Assembly: GCF_965638725.1 (NCBI RefSeq)
Contig: NC_134962.1
Location: 6,021,501 to 6,085,500 of the forward strand
Direction of reading: 5' to 3'
Length of the DNA: 64,000 nt
DNA from: Aptenodytes patagonicus
Lineage: Eukaryota > Chordata > Aves > Sphenisciformes > Spheniscidae
Within the stretch, counting starts at the first letter, position 1. Every line of letters begins with the position of its first letter. The position numbers and the translations under genes were made by a program. The notes under the pieces were generated by a model. It worked only from the letters and a program-made list of their open reading frames with translations, was not told the origin of the DNA and searched no databases. Below, one piece after another: positions 1 to 30,570 of the stretch.

Positions 1-3000
1 ATGCTTAACATCATATTTACCCCACTTAGCAGCTTTTGATTCAGAGTGAGGCAGTGTGTTGAGTGCGTAACCTTAACAATAAAAAATGAAAGTAATTTCT
101 ATGAGGAAGCTGCAGTTTTAGTAGCTTTAGTCTAATCACTATAAAGGGGAACTCTGGTTTAATCTAATTTTTCTTGGGATTAGAAGACTTTCAATTATTG
201 CTTGGAATCAAGCTTTCTAGCCTTGCATGAAGCAACACATTAAAGCTGGGATTTTAAAAGAGCCTAAGGAATAAATCTATCATTAAAATTTAATGACACT
301 GGCAGCTTAGCTCCCTGCCTCCTTTGAACATCTCAGGGTTTCCTATTAATAAAACGACATCTGTGAAATTCAGAAAAAAATATTAACTTTGACCCCTTCT
401 GGATTTTAAATGGGCATATTGTCCCAATGCAAGCCCATCCTCCACTCCCGCAAGCCCTTCCTGCACATTTCACTTTCCTGTGAGCAGTTTTCTTTAGTCC
501 TAAGGTTTTTTTATTGCAATCCAATGTTTCTTCAAAGTAGGAAACTTTCAGGACCATAGCGGGTGGATACTCATCATTTCCAGAGACAGAGAGAAACGAG
601 CACCAGCTTCGGTCAAGGACCACACGACGGAGAGGCTGCAGAGCATCACTAAAATGTTTGGTCCAGAATGTGGCCAAGATGGTAGCACCGAGTGTGTGCA
701 CGTGTATGTGTGTGTGTGTTAGAGTGAGTGAGTCTGGAGGACCTGAACTTACGTTTGTGCTAAAGTTTTAACTGATAATGATAATTTTACACGCTAGGTA
801 AGTCACCCTCGTACTCTGGCAGACAATCCCAGAACCAAACCAACACACTCCTCCCTCAGGCAATGCTACTGCTGATCTGAGACCGGTCCGTAAGACTGTG
901 CTCTCCCAGCCCCTATGAAATTTGCTTAGACAAAGCTTCTGCACTAAAAGTGGCATTTATCTTTAATTCTTTCTCCCCCAGAGTTTCCACTGGATTCCCA
1001 TTACAGACAGAAAATTGGCAACTGTTCAGATTAAACACCAGAGTGAATTTGCTTGGCTCCAAGGAAGAAATTTCTGTGTCGAAAGCTAAATTATGTTGCT
1101 GTTTTTCCACCTGTTAATGTGTAGATTATATAATAGAGACATTTTTCAATTTATTTTTTTTTCTTCTTATGATTGCAATGATGTGGAAGATGTGATCTTC
1201 AGAGCTTCTTTTTTGCTTCATAGAATAATGGCAATGCTTTTGTCAAAAAGATCAAAAAGTAATATTTGAAACCATGAGGATTTTGCTTGCTGCTTACAGA
1301 GAAGTTTTTAGTGGTAAATCTTACAGAGTTTTTAGTCCAAAGCCATTTTTTTAGGTTTAAATCTTTGGCAATACAAGAGCTCAATCCTAAAATTTGGATG
1401 GTTGTGGGCAGCGCTGTTGGAAATCCAGATGTGTGGGTCCCAATCTGCGTGTGTTTTGGGATGCCTCGATTCCAGGGTAGCCAGCCTGCAACATCTTTTG
1501 AAACTCCCAACTTCCTGGGATGGTGTAGTCAGAATATTTGAGGACCGGTCCCAATACATAATGAAAGGGCAAGTACAAGTGGTGAGATCCTCAAATCAAT
1601 GGTCTTGACTTGCACGTTGATAACAGGCTGTGCTATAACCAGTGTCTGATTATTTCCTTCAATGGACCCAAGCTACACACACTGTAGCAGCATGGATGTC
1701 ACATACTGCATCCACTGATGCAGCTGGGCTTTATATTTTCAGGCTGCTATTGAACATGCAACGGCAATTTCTTGTTACTTTTTAATCTCTCCTTAAACAA
1801 AGTCATAGTTCTTACACAGTCACCTCTGAGACAGGGAGAGAAATATTTTCCTAACAATTACTGCAGTCGGCTTAGCTGGGCATTTGAAAGTAACAGACAT
1901 TTAAAAATATACAATAACAGTAATCTGTAAAAATACTTTATTTTAAAAATATTATTTGGGAAAAAAAGTCCTTGCTCCCTTTATTCAGCAGGAAATGCCA
2001 CACAATTATCTTTATTTTCTTACTGTTTGTGGAGTGAATTGAAAATCGCTGTTTTAGATGAATTTACCTAGCAGCAATTAACATTTAATTTCCTTTAAAA
2101 ACATAGAAACAAGATTAAAATGCCCATTGGGGGGTCATTTCTCCTTGATTAAAGTTTAGAAGTGACCAAAAAAAGCCTGATGTTCAATGCATTAATCAAA
2201 AAATAAGAGAATGAAAACTTATGTTTGATATTCCAGAAGCAAACTCAGAACTGGCTCAGAAACTGTTTTGGCTTATTTTTATTATCAGGGAAATAGGTGT
2301 CTTGCAGGTGTACAGGGGTGACCATAGCCCACTGAAGCAAACGGCAGGCTTTCCACTGAACTCAGTGGGCCTTGGATGGCGCACGGTCAGAAAGATGGAC
2401 TAATATTTGTACACTCAGCATTTTGTGTTTCCTTAGATGTTAAAGGAAAGAAGGGATACAAATGTAATAACCTGTGTAGTTCAAATTCTAATATTGATCT
2501 GTATTAATATATTCTTTACCATTACGATTACCTGACACTACCCTCCTTGTGATCCTGCAAGTCTTTGTCCTGGAGTTGCCTAGATAAAGTAAATATTTCT
2601 GTGCATACTAGAAACCTTTTATCTCAAAGGCTCAGTGGGGAGATTTATGAAGGCCATTATATTCTCTTGTCCTTTATTTAGAAGCTTTACAACGAGAAAT
2701 AATAAGAAACAACCCTGTAAAAATTCCAGAGGGAAATACATCACTACTGAGCATAATGATGCATTAAGTAAGGTGGCACTTGCAAGATAAAGAATGGTAT
2801 TTTTCAAGGGAGTGCATGGCTACACACCCAGCAACATTTATTTATTTAATGAGAAATATGAATTTTACACTTTCCTAGTGACCTAGCTAAAAAGATTAAG
2901 CAGCATTTACATTCTCCAACCTTAAAAAGTTCTTCAAGGGTGGCTATGTCCTTACAGTTGCATTGTACATGGCAGTAAATGCTAATCTCCACATATACTG

Positions 3001-6000
3001 GTTTGTGCACAAACACTTACTGGGACATCCAGGGAGCAAACACTGGAGACATGAGCATGGCTGAAAGCCCATTGCTTTTTCTGCTTGAGGGACTTGTGGC
3101 AGAGGACTGCTGGTGGTTTTCTTTTCAAGAATATTTACCTCTTTGATTAATATATTGCTGATACGGTACCTGGATGAACAGGTACTTGTTACCAATAACT
3201 ATGTTTGGCTGACCAGGATATCTTGAGTCAAACTGGGTCAAGTCCACACAGGAACACTCACTGATGGCAACAGGCCATTTGCTGGGGCCAGTCCTCCCAA
3301 TGTAGGGTTACAGGGACAAAAAACAGAGCTCAGGCTCAGAGGCAACGCAGAGAAGATTTCTCTCACCTAAGAAAGCTGGGATCAGCTCACAGAGACAGTC
3401 AAACACTCTGCGGTAATGTCCACATCTGGATGCATTTTCAACTGAATGTGACCCTAGTCTAGACCAAGGAGGACCAACTTTCACTTTAGATCATACACCT
3501 TACGTCACTGAGATTTTTACTAGCTAAAGCAGAAAAAGAGCTTTTCCATCACCTGTGTTCTTGCATTGTCTTTCATAAACAAAGATGCTTTTGCTGATTA
3601 TATCTCGTACATACGGGCAGAAAGCACTGTGCTCGGACAGCGGTCTTTTCCATACCAGTAGCACACTGGTATGCAGTAAACACATTCAGGCCATTCTGAT
3701 TTCTTTACTGAACAGTGAATGGACCTACATTTTAGACCTGCCCATCTCGACAGAAACCTAGAGGTGTGCAACTAGTCTTTAAACTGTTTATCCTCTGTAG
3801 GGATCCTGTGCAGCGCTCTGCATGTAGGACTGGGACCTCTGTGTACACAGCCATTATGGAGTGGACACATAAACACGCAGGAGAATAAAGATGGAGACAG
3901 AATCAACGACATTTTTATTGCATTTTGACTCTTTGCAGATTGTCTGAATAATCTGGAATCTGGTCCATAAAAAATAATGTTCCAGATTGTTCAAAATGCA
4001 CATGCAGTTGAATAATCAGTTCATATGTCCAATTATTTGACTTGTGAGTAGACTGGGTAAAACTTGGCATATTTTTTCCAGCATATGGTTGTACTACTAA
4101 CTTGTTTGAAAGAAAAAATGACCCAAAATTCACATAAATAACTGTCCCACAGTTTTTCCTGTCTGCCTAATTTTGTCTATTTTCCCCACTAGCAACCAGA
4201 GAGCCAATAAACTATTAAAGGCTAAAGGCTGATGTAACTCCTTTTTTAGGGCAGTGATTTCAACAACAGTGACTGTGTATGAAGAGCTTTTTTTAAGCTA
4301 GGGAAGAAGAGCAAACAGCTAGAAAAACAAAAATGTAAAGTGCTTATGCAAAAATCTGTCATGGACATCTGGACCACCCTTGTCCAGCTCAGGAAATGTA
4401 ACACCAGTCATGCCTCTAAGTGAAAAGAATCAATTGCACTTTCTGTTTTCAGAGGATCAAAGGTCCCCCTGTCAGCTCTGCATTTCAGGCTGGGCAGTTA
4501 CTCGCAGAGCTGGGGTCTTGGTGCGGGTCTCTGTCTCCCCTCTCCCCTGCAGCACATCTGCGGCTGCAGGCTCGCGAGGTGTCCCCAGTGTTCTTGTCGC
4601 CGTGACTTCTTAGCATCCATGCAATCAGGCAGTTGTGTACCACGACGCTGCAGTGGTGATGCAGGAAAAGGGAAAGGCTGGCACTGAAAGTCACAGAAGT
4701 CACCTCTTTCTGTGAAAGCTTGATTCTTGAGCCTGACAATATCGTTGTTTACAGCACACATGCAACTCACTGAGACACTGAGGTTTAAATCTTGCTTCTG
4801 TAAATGTGGACTATCTCTGCTTTATCCCTAAGGTTTTGGGACATATGGGTACAGAGCTCAGATTTATGATCATCTTACTTTTGGAATACCTAAACTGTTG
4901 CTGATGTGATAGACTGTATTGGCTCCAAAGGACCGGTATAACTAAACAGAGCCACAGTTTGATTTAAGATTAGATACTTTTGTAAAAACAAAGCTTTACA
5001 AAATATAAGATGAGGGGAAATTTGCCATATTTATAGTTCAAAGAAATCTCTCTCCCCAACACTACTGGGTCTAGACATCTGTTTTTCATGCTTAAAATAC
5101 AAATGCTGTAACAGCAAACCAGGTCACAACTGCAGGAATTGAAGCTGTCTAGAAACAAGAATAAAAACGACTTGTCCTCCACAGCAAGCAAAAAGCAGGA
5201 GGGAAAAGCCTCTTGCACTTAGTGGTGGAAAATAAAATTAGGTTTTCAAAATTATTACAGCCATATGTAAGACGGACTCCCTCACCGCTGAAGCCATGGG
5301 CAAAACACAGTCTGGAGTACTCTTCATACACTGATCCCTAAATAGTTGGGAACGATTGAGACTTTTTGGGTCACAAGGCTCACAGCTATCCCATACAACC
5401 ACATCAGAAAATACCAAGAGAGGTTTTGTTCCCCCCACCCCTCATTCCCCCAGCAGAAGGCTGTACATCCAGTCAAAAAGCAGTTCCAATCCGTCATCAC
5501 CTGTCCGAGGTTACATCCATCTTCTCCCAGGTCTATTCTTTTTATAACACACTACGCTCTCTGCTGACTCAATGCTCCTGACAGTCTTTGATTTACAGTT
5601 TCAAATGTAACATGGATAACATGAAAAGAATCATCTATAAAAAAATACATATGGTCAAATATGGACAATATTCCTTTAAGTTTAAAGCCTCTATTGTGCT
5701 AAATACCCAGATGTTAACAATCTCTTCTAGGGGCTATTGAATGCAGGAAGGACATGTTTTTAGCAATTAGAAAAATAGTAGTACACTTACACATGGCAAT
5801 ATTTAGCAGAGTTTGTTTGGTTAATAGGTCAGCAGTTTGGGACAGTTGGTGGTTGTTATGGGGCAGCAAGGAGGGTTTATGCAATGAGACGTACTGGCAA
5901 GCATAAGGAACAGCCAGGTACCCATGGGGCACTCGCAGATGAAAGTGTGCTGTATAATCCAAAGCACTCAAAAGACATCCCTTATTCCATCGTTTCCTTC

Positions 6001-9000
6001 TACCTTTAAAAAAAGCTTTGAAAACATTTTGCAATAGGTTTGAACAGTGGCATGGAAAGTGCACATATATAAACCAGAAAAAATGCAGACAGTGGAATAA
6101 TGTTTTGGGCACATAAGGATACTACACATGTAAGGCTTGAACTGAAGTTCATATCCTTAAATACTTTTTGGGTAGAGCAAGAATTAAATAAGTGATTAAG
6201 TGCTTTCTCGAATAGGGCACCAGTCTTGGCTGCTATTTGCAGACTCCTGTAAAGATTATTCTCATGCTTTGCAGGAATATAACATGCAAGGGGCTGGTCT
6301 CAAGCCATGAGCAGGTGCATACTAACATTGCTTCTAGAGTAGACATGTCTGCTGCAACGATTTATGATGCGTTCCTCACAGTAGCACAAAGTTGGCTGGT
6401 GGCCTTTGTAATTTATCTTTGCTGATACCATTATGAGCCTTGAGAACATTTATCTTCCTAAGCATAAAGAGTAAATGATTGTTTTAACAAGGAGAAAACA
6501 AGCCTTATTATAACAGCCCTGGACTAGGGACCACAGAAAGGCTTGGATTTTTAACACACTCCAATCTGTTTTAACAGCTGCTTATGGTTACTATAGTCAC
6601 TGAACAAAGATACGGTTATTTTACCTTTCTTTACTGATGGTCCGAGTTCCCTCTTATTTTCTGTCTCTGCAGAATGGCAGAGGCCATGCTTGGAGCCACA
6701 GACCTTTGGAGTCAGCCAGATCCGTGCAGTTTTCTGCATGCAGTGATGCAATTGGCACTTCTTACATTGAAATCTTACACTGAAAATTGGATTACATGTA
6801 AGGATGCAAAAAAGAGGCCATATCCAATCTAAATAATCCATCCATTGATCTCAGTGGTGGTTTCCAGTCTTTTAGGATTCATGGACCCCCATGGAGTCAC
6901 TGACAACAGACCTGCTTTTCTTGGTTATTTTTTGCAAAACCTTAGGATTAGTCCACAGTCACCACAAGGTCCATGGAAAACATACATAAAATCACGCATC
7001 TAACGTATTTATAAGACACTAGCACCTAAATTCCTACAATCCTAATGGGTGAACACTAATAAACCCTGATGAAGTTTTATTACTTGCCCAGAAATCAGAC
7101 TAGATATATGATTATGCTTGCTTGTTGTTTCTAAGGCACATGCTGCCCTAAAGAAACCAGTCTCAGTACAGACTATGTCTGCATCTATAGTAGCTTCTCC
7201 TCTAGCGGAAATCAGAGCTAGTGGTGATTTTGTAATTCATAAGAATAAAAGCAATTTCTTTCCAGATTGTTACTCTTCTCCCTTCCTGGGCATGGGCAGA
7301 AACAGAAGAGAACAGGACCTCCCACTAATCTGAAAAAGCTAAACCCTAGAGAGGAGTAAAATGAAATTTTAATGAGGAATCAGGGCTTCGGAGGTGTCAA
7401 GTGTTGGAGTATGACTGTCCCAGCTCTCACGCCACTAGAAGGGAGAATGGAAATTAATGCTGGGCTGCTGGGATTGTGAAGGAAGCAGCATAACCACAGA
7501 ATCAGCACCAATCTTTTTGAATACAGGCCCAGTTTTTGCTTTGGAGCAAGAACTTGGACTAACATGAATTGTGTGAGGGCTTGGCCTTGAAAAATCAATG
7601 GGTGCTCAGTATCTGGCAGGATCAAGTCCATGGTGAACAAGAAACTTGGCCCAGATGTGAAACAACACTTCTTCTGCTTTCCAACCCCATGGTGTAACCA
7701 CCAGACCACAAACGTCTTTCCCACTTTTTGCTGTTAAGAAGGAAGCGTCAGTTTTCAGGCTTGGAGAAATGTGGTGGACTGAGGGCAGGAAGGATCTGTC
7801 ATTCATAAGAAAATGTGGGCTAGAGTTTCAAGATTCAAGATAAATTTTAAATTTCCTTAATGCTGATAGAGTCCAGGGGCAGAAGACGGTTCTGTCGCCT
7901 GTGGCTCTCACTGCAGCATGCAGCGAGATCTCTCCTCTAGCTGCCTTTTGAAGTGTCTGTAAAAACTAATGACACACTTAATTCCTTCATACTTTGGAAA
8001 ACAGTGGCACCTTGCACAAGATAGAAAGCTGGCTCATTTTTGATTCTTTCTTCTTCCTCTAGCCCCAAAAGGGACCTTGAATTAATGCACATTCCTGATT
8101 AGCATGATGATATAAATCACAGCAAGCTGCTTTCATATTGAGATGTGAAGCCAGTGCTCCACAGTGCCCTGCAGTGCACATATTCTCAACAACTTGCAGT
8201 GGAATGAAACCAAAGTTGCTTCTGGTGTAATGTGCTACACAAACTGCTGCGATTATCTCCAAGGATGTGGGAGCTTTATCTGCTTCAAACCTTTGCTCTC
8301 AGGCGTTATAAAGTTAATTATAAAATGTGCCAAGGGGGAGGCAAGGAGAAACCTTGTTAACCTTTTCTTTCTGTGGTTTCCCCCCCTCATTGCATTTACA
8401 TTGGCCTTGAAGAACTGGGACATTTTGCAGATGGTTTAGGGTCTATAAATTCTTATTTAAATTATCATGAGCCAAGTATAACAGGTAGCAGTCCAGACTT
8501 CTCTAGAAAGGACAAACCCCAGCTAAGCACGTAAATAATACTCCAGTGCTTTTTAGCATATAAATACATACACTGAGCCAGGTACCCTGGAAGGTTTATT
8601 CACATTTTCCTATTGTTACTCTGTAAAGTGCACCAGGTATGCACCATATGACTTTGCAATATTTTTTTTAAATCCTACTTCTCAGTGAATAGCGCAAGTA
8701 ACAGGCCAAAGGAAGGTGATATTTCCTTCACTGCTCCACTGTCAGAAGGTGCTCATCTCAGGCGGCTGATAAAGACAACCAAAACGCCAGCAATCTCTGT
8801 CTCTATCCACCAGCAGCCTCAAATGGCAGAGTCCAAATAAGCTGTTGCCGATCATGAAAAAGCAAGAGGAAATTACCTGCTTGAGATCAGGTTGGCGTAA
8901 GAAATGAGAAGTAATCAAGGAGGGCAATGCTGTTTTCTTTACTAATGGTGAAGAGTGTGGCAATAACACAGTACATCGCACAGCAGGGAAGTATTGTTCT

Positions 9001-12000
9001 GCGCTGAATTGAGAGAAACAGGGTACTTGCTACTGCACGTTATAGCTGGGAGATGTCCCGAGTCAGGCACTGATGACACCATTTACTTGTTTGAGCAAAA
9101 CATATCATCCCTGGCCCTGGTGGCCCTGTGGGGAAGATAATGTTATCTTCCTTTGGCCATGTTGTAAGAGTTAATGAATAAAGGCTCTGTACGTTGTATT
9201 TCTGATGAAGAATCCTCTGCACATATTAACTGTTTTTATTTAAGAGTGAAAGAAATAGAATCTGCACCTTATATTTATTTTTTTTTCTGAGAAATTCAAG
9301 AATCCTTTCCAGGTTTGTTTATTTTTTATAGCTTTTTTATATCTTTTTTCTGTCCCCACCTGCCAACTCTGCATCATGGTCCATCTGTTGGTGAGTCAAA
9401 GAGTGTTAAATGTATATAGCTCCCTCCAGAGTTTCCCAGTGAGATTCAATGAAGTTCTTGCCACGAGGGACGCCTACCTCTTCTCCCGCAAGCCCCCCAA
9501 AACAGGGATTTATTCTTCAATTCCATCTGTTCTTGACTGAGACTTGACAAAAGAAGCCATAGATTGGAAGTCATTCACAGGCACTGAGAATGTGAACACA
9601 ACTGTTGGCTGTGCCTTTAAACTCTATCCTGATGCAGAACAACATTTTACGGGCGACCATCCATAGCAGTTGAAATTACCTGGATGAAAACAGAGTCTGA
9701 ATGTTAAGAAAGATCTTTTTTAATATTGTACTTTCACTAACATTTTTGCAGTAGTCTTGTGCCTAAACATATAGGCTATCCTAGAAAGCTGTTAGGGCAT
9801 ACTAATTCCCATAGCCCCATAAAATACACCCCTGAAACTGAAGTAGAGTGCAAGCGGTTCTACAGGGTAAACATTAGTTGTAAATGCACATACTCAGCGC
9901 TTTCAGGTCACCCAGTATTTTCAGCTCTGCAAACATTATATCCCTTGGTATTACCTCTTAGAGACTGAGCTTCAGAAGCAGAGTTGCTATGGCTTATGGA
10001 CATGGCTTTTTGGGGACCCGAGTATCTACTCAGAGGATCCCTTTCTTCAGACAAACAGTATTTTCAGAGCTGTTGGCTTATTAATCTTTGGTTTCCTGGC
10101 CTGCTGCCTTCATGTGTGGTTGCCTCTCCTTGCTAGTCTGGCAAGGGGAAGAGAAAATATTTGGCCTTCAGGGGCTAGGCAACTCATTGCCCTGCATTGC
10201 TGACAAGAGTGCATGATTCTGAGTTCAAATATTCTATACCTGTTTTGCACAGGAATGAATATTACACAAGGTGCCGGGCAAGTGAAGCATAGCTAATGTA
10301 AAAACACCTTGGTCTGGTTCCCAGGTACCCTGCAGCTGTGTTAGTATTTACAGCACCGTGAGTAAAGTGCTCCTGAATCAGAATAGGAACAACTTATATT
10401 CACTTTGAATGCATAAATCAGGCTACATAGGTCTGCTGGAATTACAGGCTATTTGCAATCATTTGTCTCCCTCCACGTGCTTTGCCCAGCAGGTAGTCTG
10501 TAATTATTTGATAATAAAAATTATAGGCATTTTTACATTGCTGGTCCTCTGCAGGAGCTGAAGATTACCCAGCAATTTTTACATGAGTTGACAATTTAAG
10601 CCTGATGTCCTGGCAGACTTCCAGGTTGGAAGACTCGATCGCCTGTCTAAATCCTCCCGGTATTTCTAACAGGCTGTGGCACTCTTCCCATCCTCCCGGG
10701 GCAGCGCGCTGTGAAACAGCTGCATTGCTGTGTTCAGGCAGCTCTGCAACACAATGGTGGCAGGAAGAATTCTTCCAAAGAAAAAGTGCTTACGACTTGG
10801 TTACTTTGATAAGGTCCCTTGGGAGCTGCAGGGATGAAAGAGGCCGTATGAATGAAACCTATCGCTATGCCCTGTTAGTCTGATATATGATAAAAGCTCC
10901 TGATAGTTTACATACGATTATTAAAATTTTCGAACACCTGTGTAAAAACTACTGTTTTGGTTTTATTCCCTCCCTCAAACAAATGCTCTTAAAATACTCC
11001 AACAGCAATGAAGGAGGTTAGCATCAGAGGTTGGAAGTGTCACATGGGAAGCACATAGCCAAAACTGAAGTCTGTTACCGGTAGAAGATTACCTGTACCA
11101 TCATTTTTCTGGGTTTTAGTTGACTATGTCTGAAAAGAATATGTCCTGCTTTGTAAAGGTAACTTCTTGCAAAATTATTCCTTTCTCTCTAGCATCATTA
11201 TAAAGGACAACTTTTTTGCCTATGCATTTGATAATTTATGTATTTGTAAATATAATAAAACCACAGTGGTTTGGACATTTACCGAGAATGACTGGTTTGG
11301 GGAATTTGAGAAACAAAAAGAGATAAAAACATCAGCTAGAAAAAGGAGTGCCTGCATTACAAATGGACTTTGTTATTTTTATCTTGGCAAGTATCATTAA
11401 ACTTTAATTCTTTATGTACCCATGACAGATAAGTTTGTCCCGCTTCGCATTAAGATGTTATGAGTTATTTTTGACAAAGTAATAAACCCACTGCACTGAG
11501 ACCTCACCCCAGCGTGCTGAAGCCTCTGCTCAGCAAATATGTGACTGCAGAATCAGGCCTTGACTTCTCCTCATTGCAATCAACGGGATTACTGCTGTGA
11601 ACTTGGAGACTAGCTTTTTCCCCCCCTGAAGTTTCCCTTTACCCAGTGAAACAGCCAGTTTCACTAGGAAAAGTGAGTTTGCAGGGTCCTGGGGTTCAGC
11701 TGGGGGCATATGTGTATTTTGATTTCTTTGTCTCATTTGCAAAACCGAACCTAGTTTTTCAGTCTGGAAAAAGGCACTAAACCTCAACCTCTAGTGCCGA
11801 CACCGGCATGAGTGTTAGACTATCAGAGCCATCGCGGCACGGCCTCTTCTCCTCACCGCTTCCAAAGGCAACCCACTCCCTGCATTATCAGACACACGTC
11901 GTTTTACTGTCTTTGAAAGGCAACGAACGGACCGGCTTCACCTTCAGTCAACACCTTGTTTCCAGTTCATTACTAATCATCAATACAGACAAGGAGAAGC

Positions 12001-12300
12001 GTTGTTTGTCCTAGACATGTCTAACTTCAGATTTGTGCTTAGCTTCGTGCCAAGAGCCGATTATAAGCCCTTTATCAATTGCGGCTCTGTCCCACGGGCC
12101 TCGTTTGGGTAATGGAAAGGGAATTGGCTGGCATGAGCGCAAGGGCCCTGGGCGAGCGCTGCCTGAGGTAGGTACTTCGGAGACGCCTTCAAAGGGGCCT
12201 GTATTTTTTCAGCATGGGATGTTGAGAGGGTTTCTAAGGGCTTTAGGCCCCATTCTGTTGATGACCCTGCAGCTGAGGCTGAAGATAAAGGAGGGCTGTC
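1..12300. other. Intergenic region upstream of APCDD1L, no gene recognised
   Basis: No exon, RNA gene or intact mobile element is recognisable in this AT-rich stretch. The open frames are all short (about 130 codons or fewer), lack recognisable domains and have no splice-site-bounded blocks of protein-like sequence. A short TG-rich microsatellite lies near 700-720. In human a divergent non-coding transcript starts near the APCDD1L promoter, so an equivalent RNA could run leftwards through here, but nothing in the sequence proves it. Distal enhancers of APCDD1L could also lie here and cannot be recognised by eye. Confidence 0.6.
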
Positions 12301-12550
12301 GGGTCTGAGGGAGCCACGGCCCACAGCGGGCAGGAGGGCCAGGCCATGGGGACATGGGGATGATCCCCTCACACCACTGAGGAGAGCTGGCCCAAGCCCC
12401 CACAGCGGCCTCCAAGACCTCGGGGGAGCCGGGGCAGCCCCACCCCCTCTGGTGGAGGTGCCACCGCCTTGGCCCTTCGCCGGGGGCTCCTGAGGCACAG
12501 AGCGGCACGCTGCAGCCGTGGCGCCCCGTGGCCAGGGCGGCCGTCGGGGC

Positions 12551-12613
12551 TGGTCCCTGAGGGAGAAGTGCCGGTCCCTGAGGGAGAAGTGCCGGTCCCT
12601 GAGGGGAAAGTGC
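12551..12613. repeat. 21-bp minisatellite, three units plus decayed copies
   Basis: Three consecutive 21-bp units, 12551-12571, 12572-12592 and 12593-12613, share the core GGTCCCTGAGGG followed by an AAGTGC end. Degenerate continuations reach about 12680. Because 21 is a multiple of three, each frame reads as a repeating 7-residue peptide, which inflates the local open frames on both strands. It lies about 0.5 kb upstream of the APCDD1L start codon. Confidence 0.85.
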
Positions 12614-12880
12614 CGGTCCCCGAGGCGGGGGTGGCGGCCCCGTGGCGGGAGTGCCGGTCCCGGTCGGGGGTGCCGGCCCCGCTCGGCCGGCGGCGGCGCG
12701 GCGGGGCAGCCCTCCTCCTCCCCCGCGTGTGCGATGCGCGGCCGCATGTGGGGCGCAGGCGGCGGAGTCTCCACCTCTTCTGGCAACTTGAACCTGTGGC
12801 TGCCAAGCTCCATTAAAGCTATCAGCAGTCGGGGGACGCGCTCCACAGCGAAGGCGGGGTGGGTTGTGGTGTTTTATTTT

Positions 12881-12890
12881 AAAATATATA
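12881..12890 (+). promoter_or_regulatory. APCDD1L: TATA-like element in AT-rich patch within the CpG island
   Basis: AAAATATATA followed by a run of T interrupts the GC-rich island about 240 bases upstream of the APCDD1L start codon. Position and composition allow a TATA box with a 5' UTR of about 200 bases. A slipped AT tract with no promoter role is equally possible. Confidence 0.22.
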
Positions 12891-13125
12891 TTTTTTTTTT
12901 CTGCCTTCGCAAGGCTTGGGGCTGAGCAGGACGACTGCTCCGGAGCCTGCCCCGCCGCGCTCAGTCTCCCGCCGGCGGGCTGAAGCCGGGGTCCCGCCGC
13001 CGCGGGCACCGGAGCGCCGGAGGCGGCCCATGGCTGCACCGCCGGGCGCCGCGCCCCGCTGAGCTCCGCGGGCACCGGCGGCGATCGCGCCTCTCCTGCC
13101 GCCGGCTCGGCGAGGAAACAGAGCG

Positions 13126-13131
13126 GCCACC

Positions 13132-13135
<4 letters not shown>
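13126..13135 (+). promoter_or_regulatory. APCDD1L: Optimal Kozak context at the APCDD1L start
   Basis: GCCACCATGG is a perfect match to the vertebrate Kozak consensus, with A at -3 and G at +4. It fixes the start codon at 13132. The short reading frame from here is the only one that joins exon 2 in the phase needed to continue the APCDD1-family protein. Confidence 0.9.

Positions 13136-30570
<17,435 letters not shown>

Noticed and set aside
6840-6970. GGATTCATGGACCCCCATGGAGTC-type text resembling an old interspersed repeat
   Set aside because: The similarity is to a vague remembered pattern only, and no family or boundaries could be assigned.
9160-9230. AATAAAGGCTCTG followed by TGTATTTCTGATGAAG, considered as an LTR R/U5-like end
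   Set aside because: No matching second LTR, primer-binding site or retroviral coding remnants are nearby. A single AATAAA is not evidence.
12061-12846. 261-codon minus-strand open frame and an overlapping 335-codon frame (12209-13216)
   Set aside because: They lie in the CpG island and the 21-bp minisatellite, consist of Arg/Gly/Pro/Ala-rich low-complexity sequence, show no domain, and overlap other long frames on both strands. GC richness and stop-free repeats explain them.
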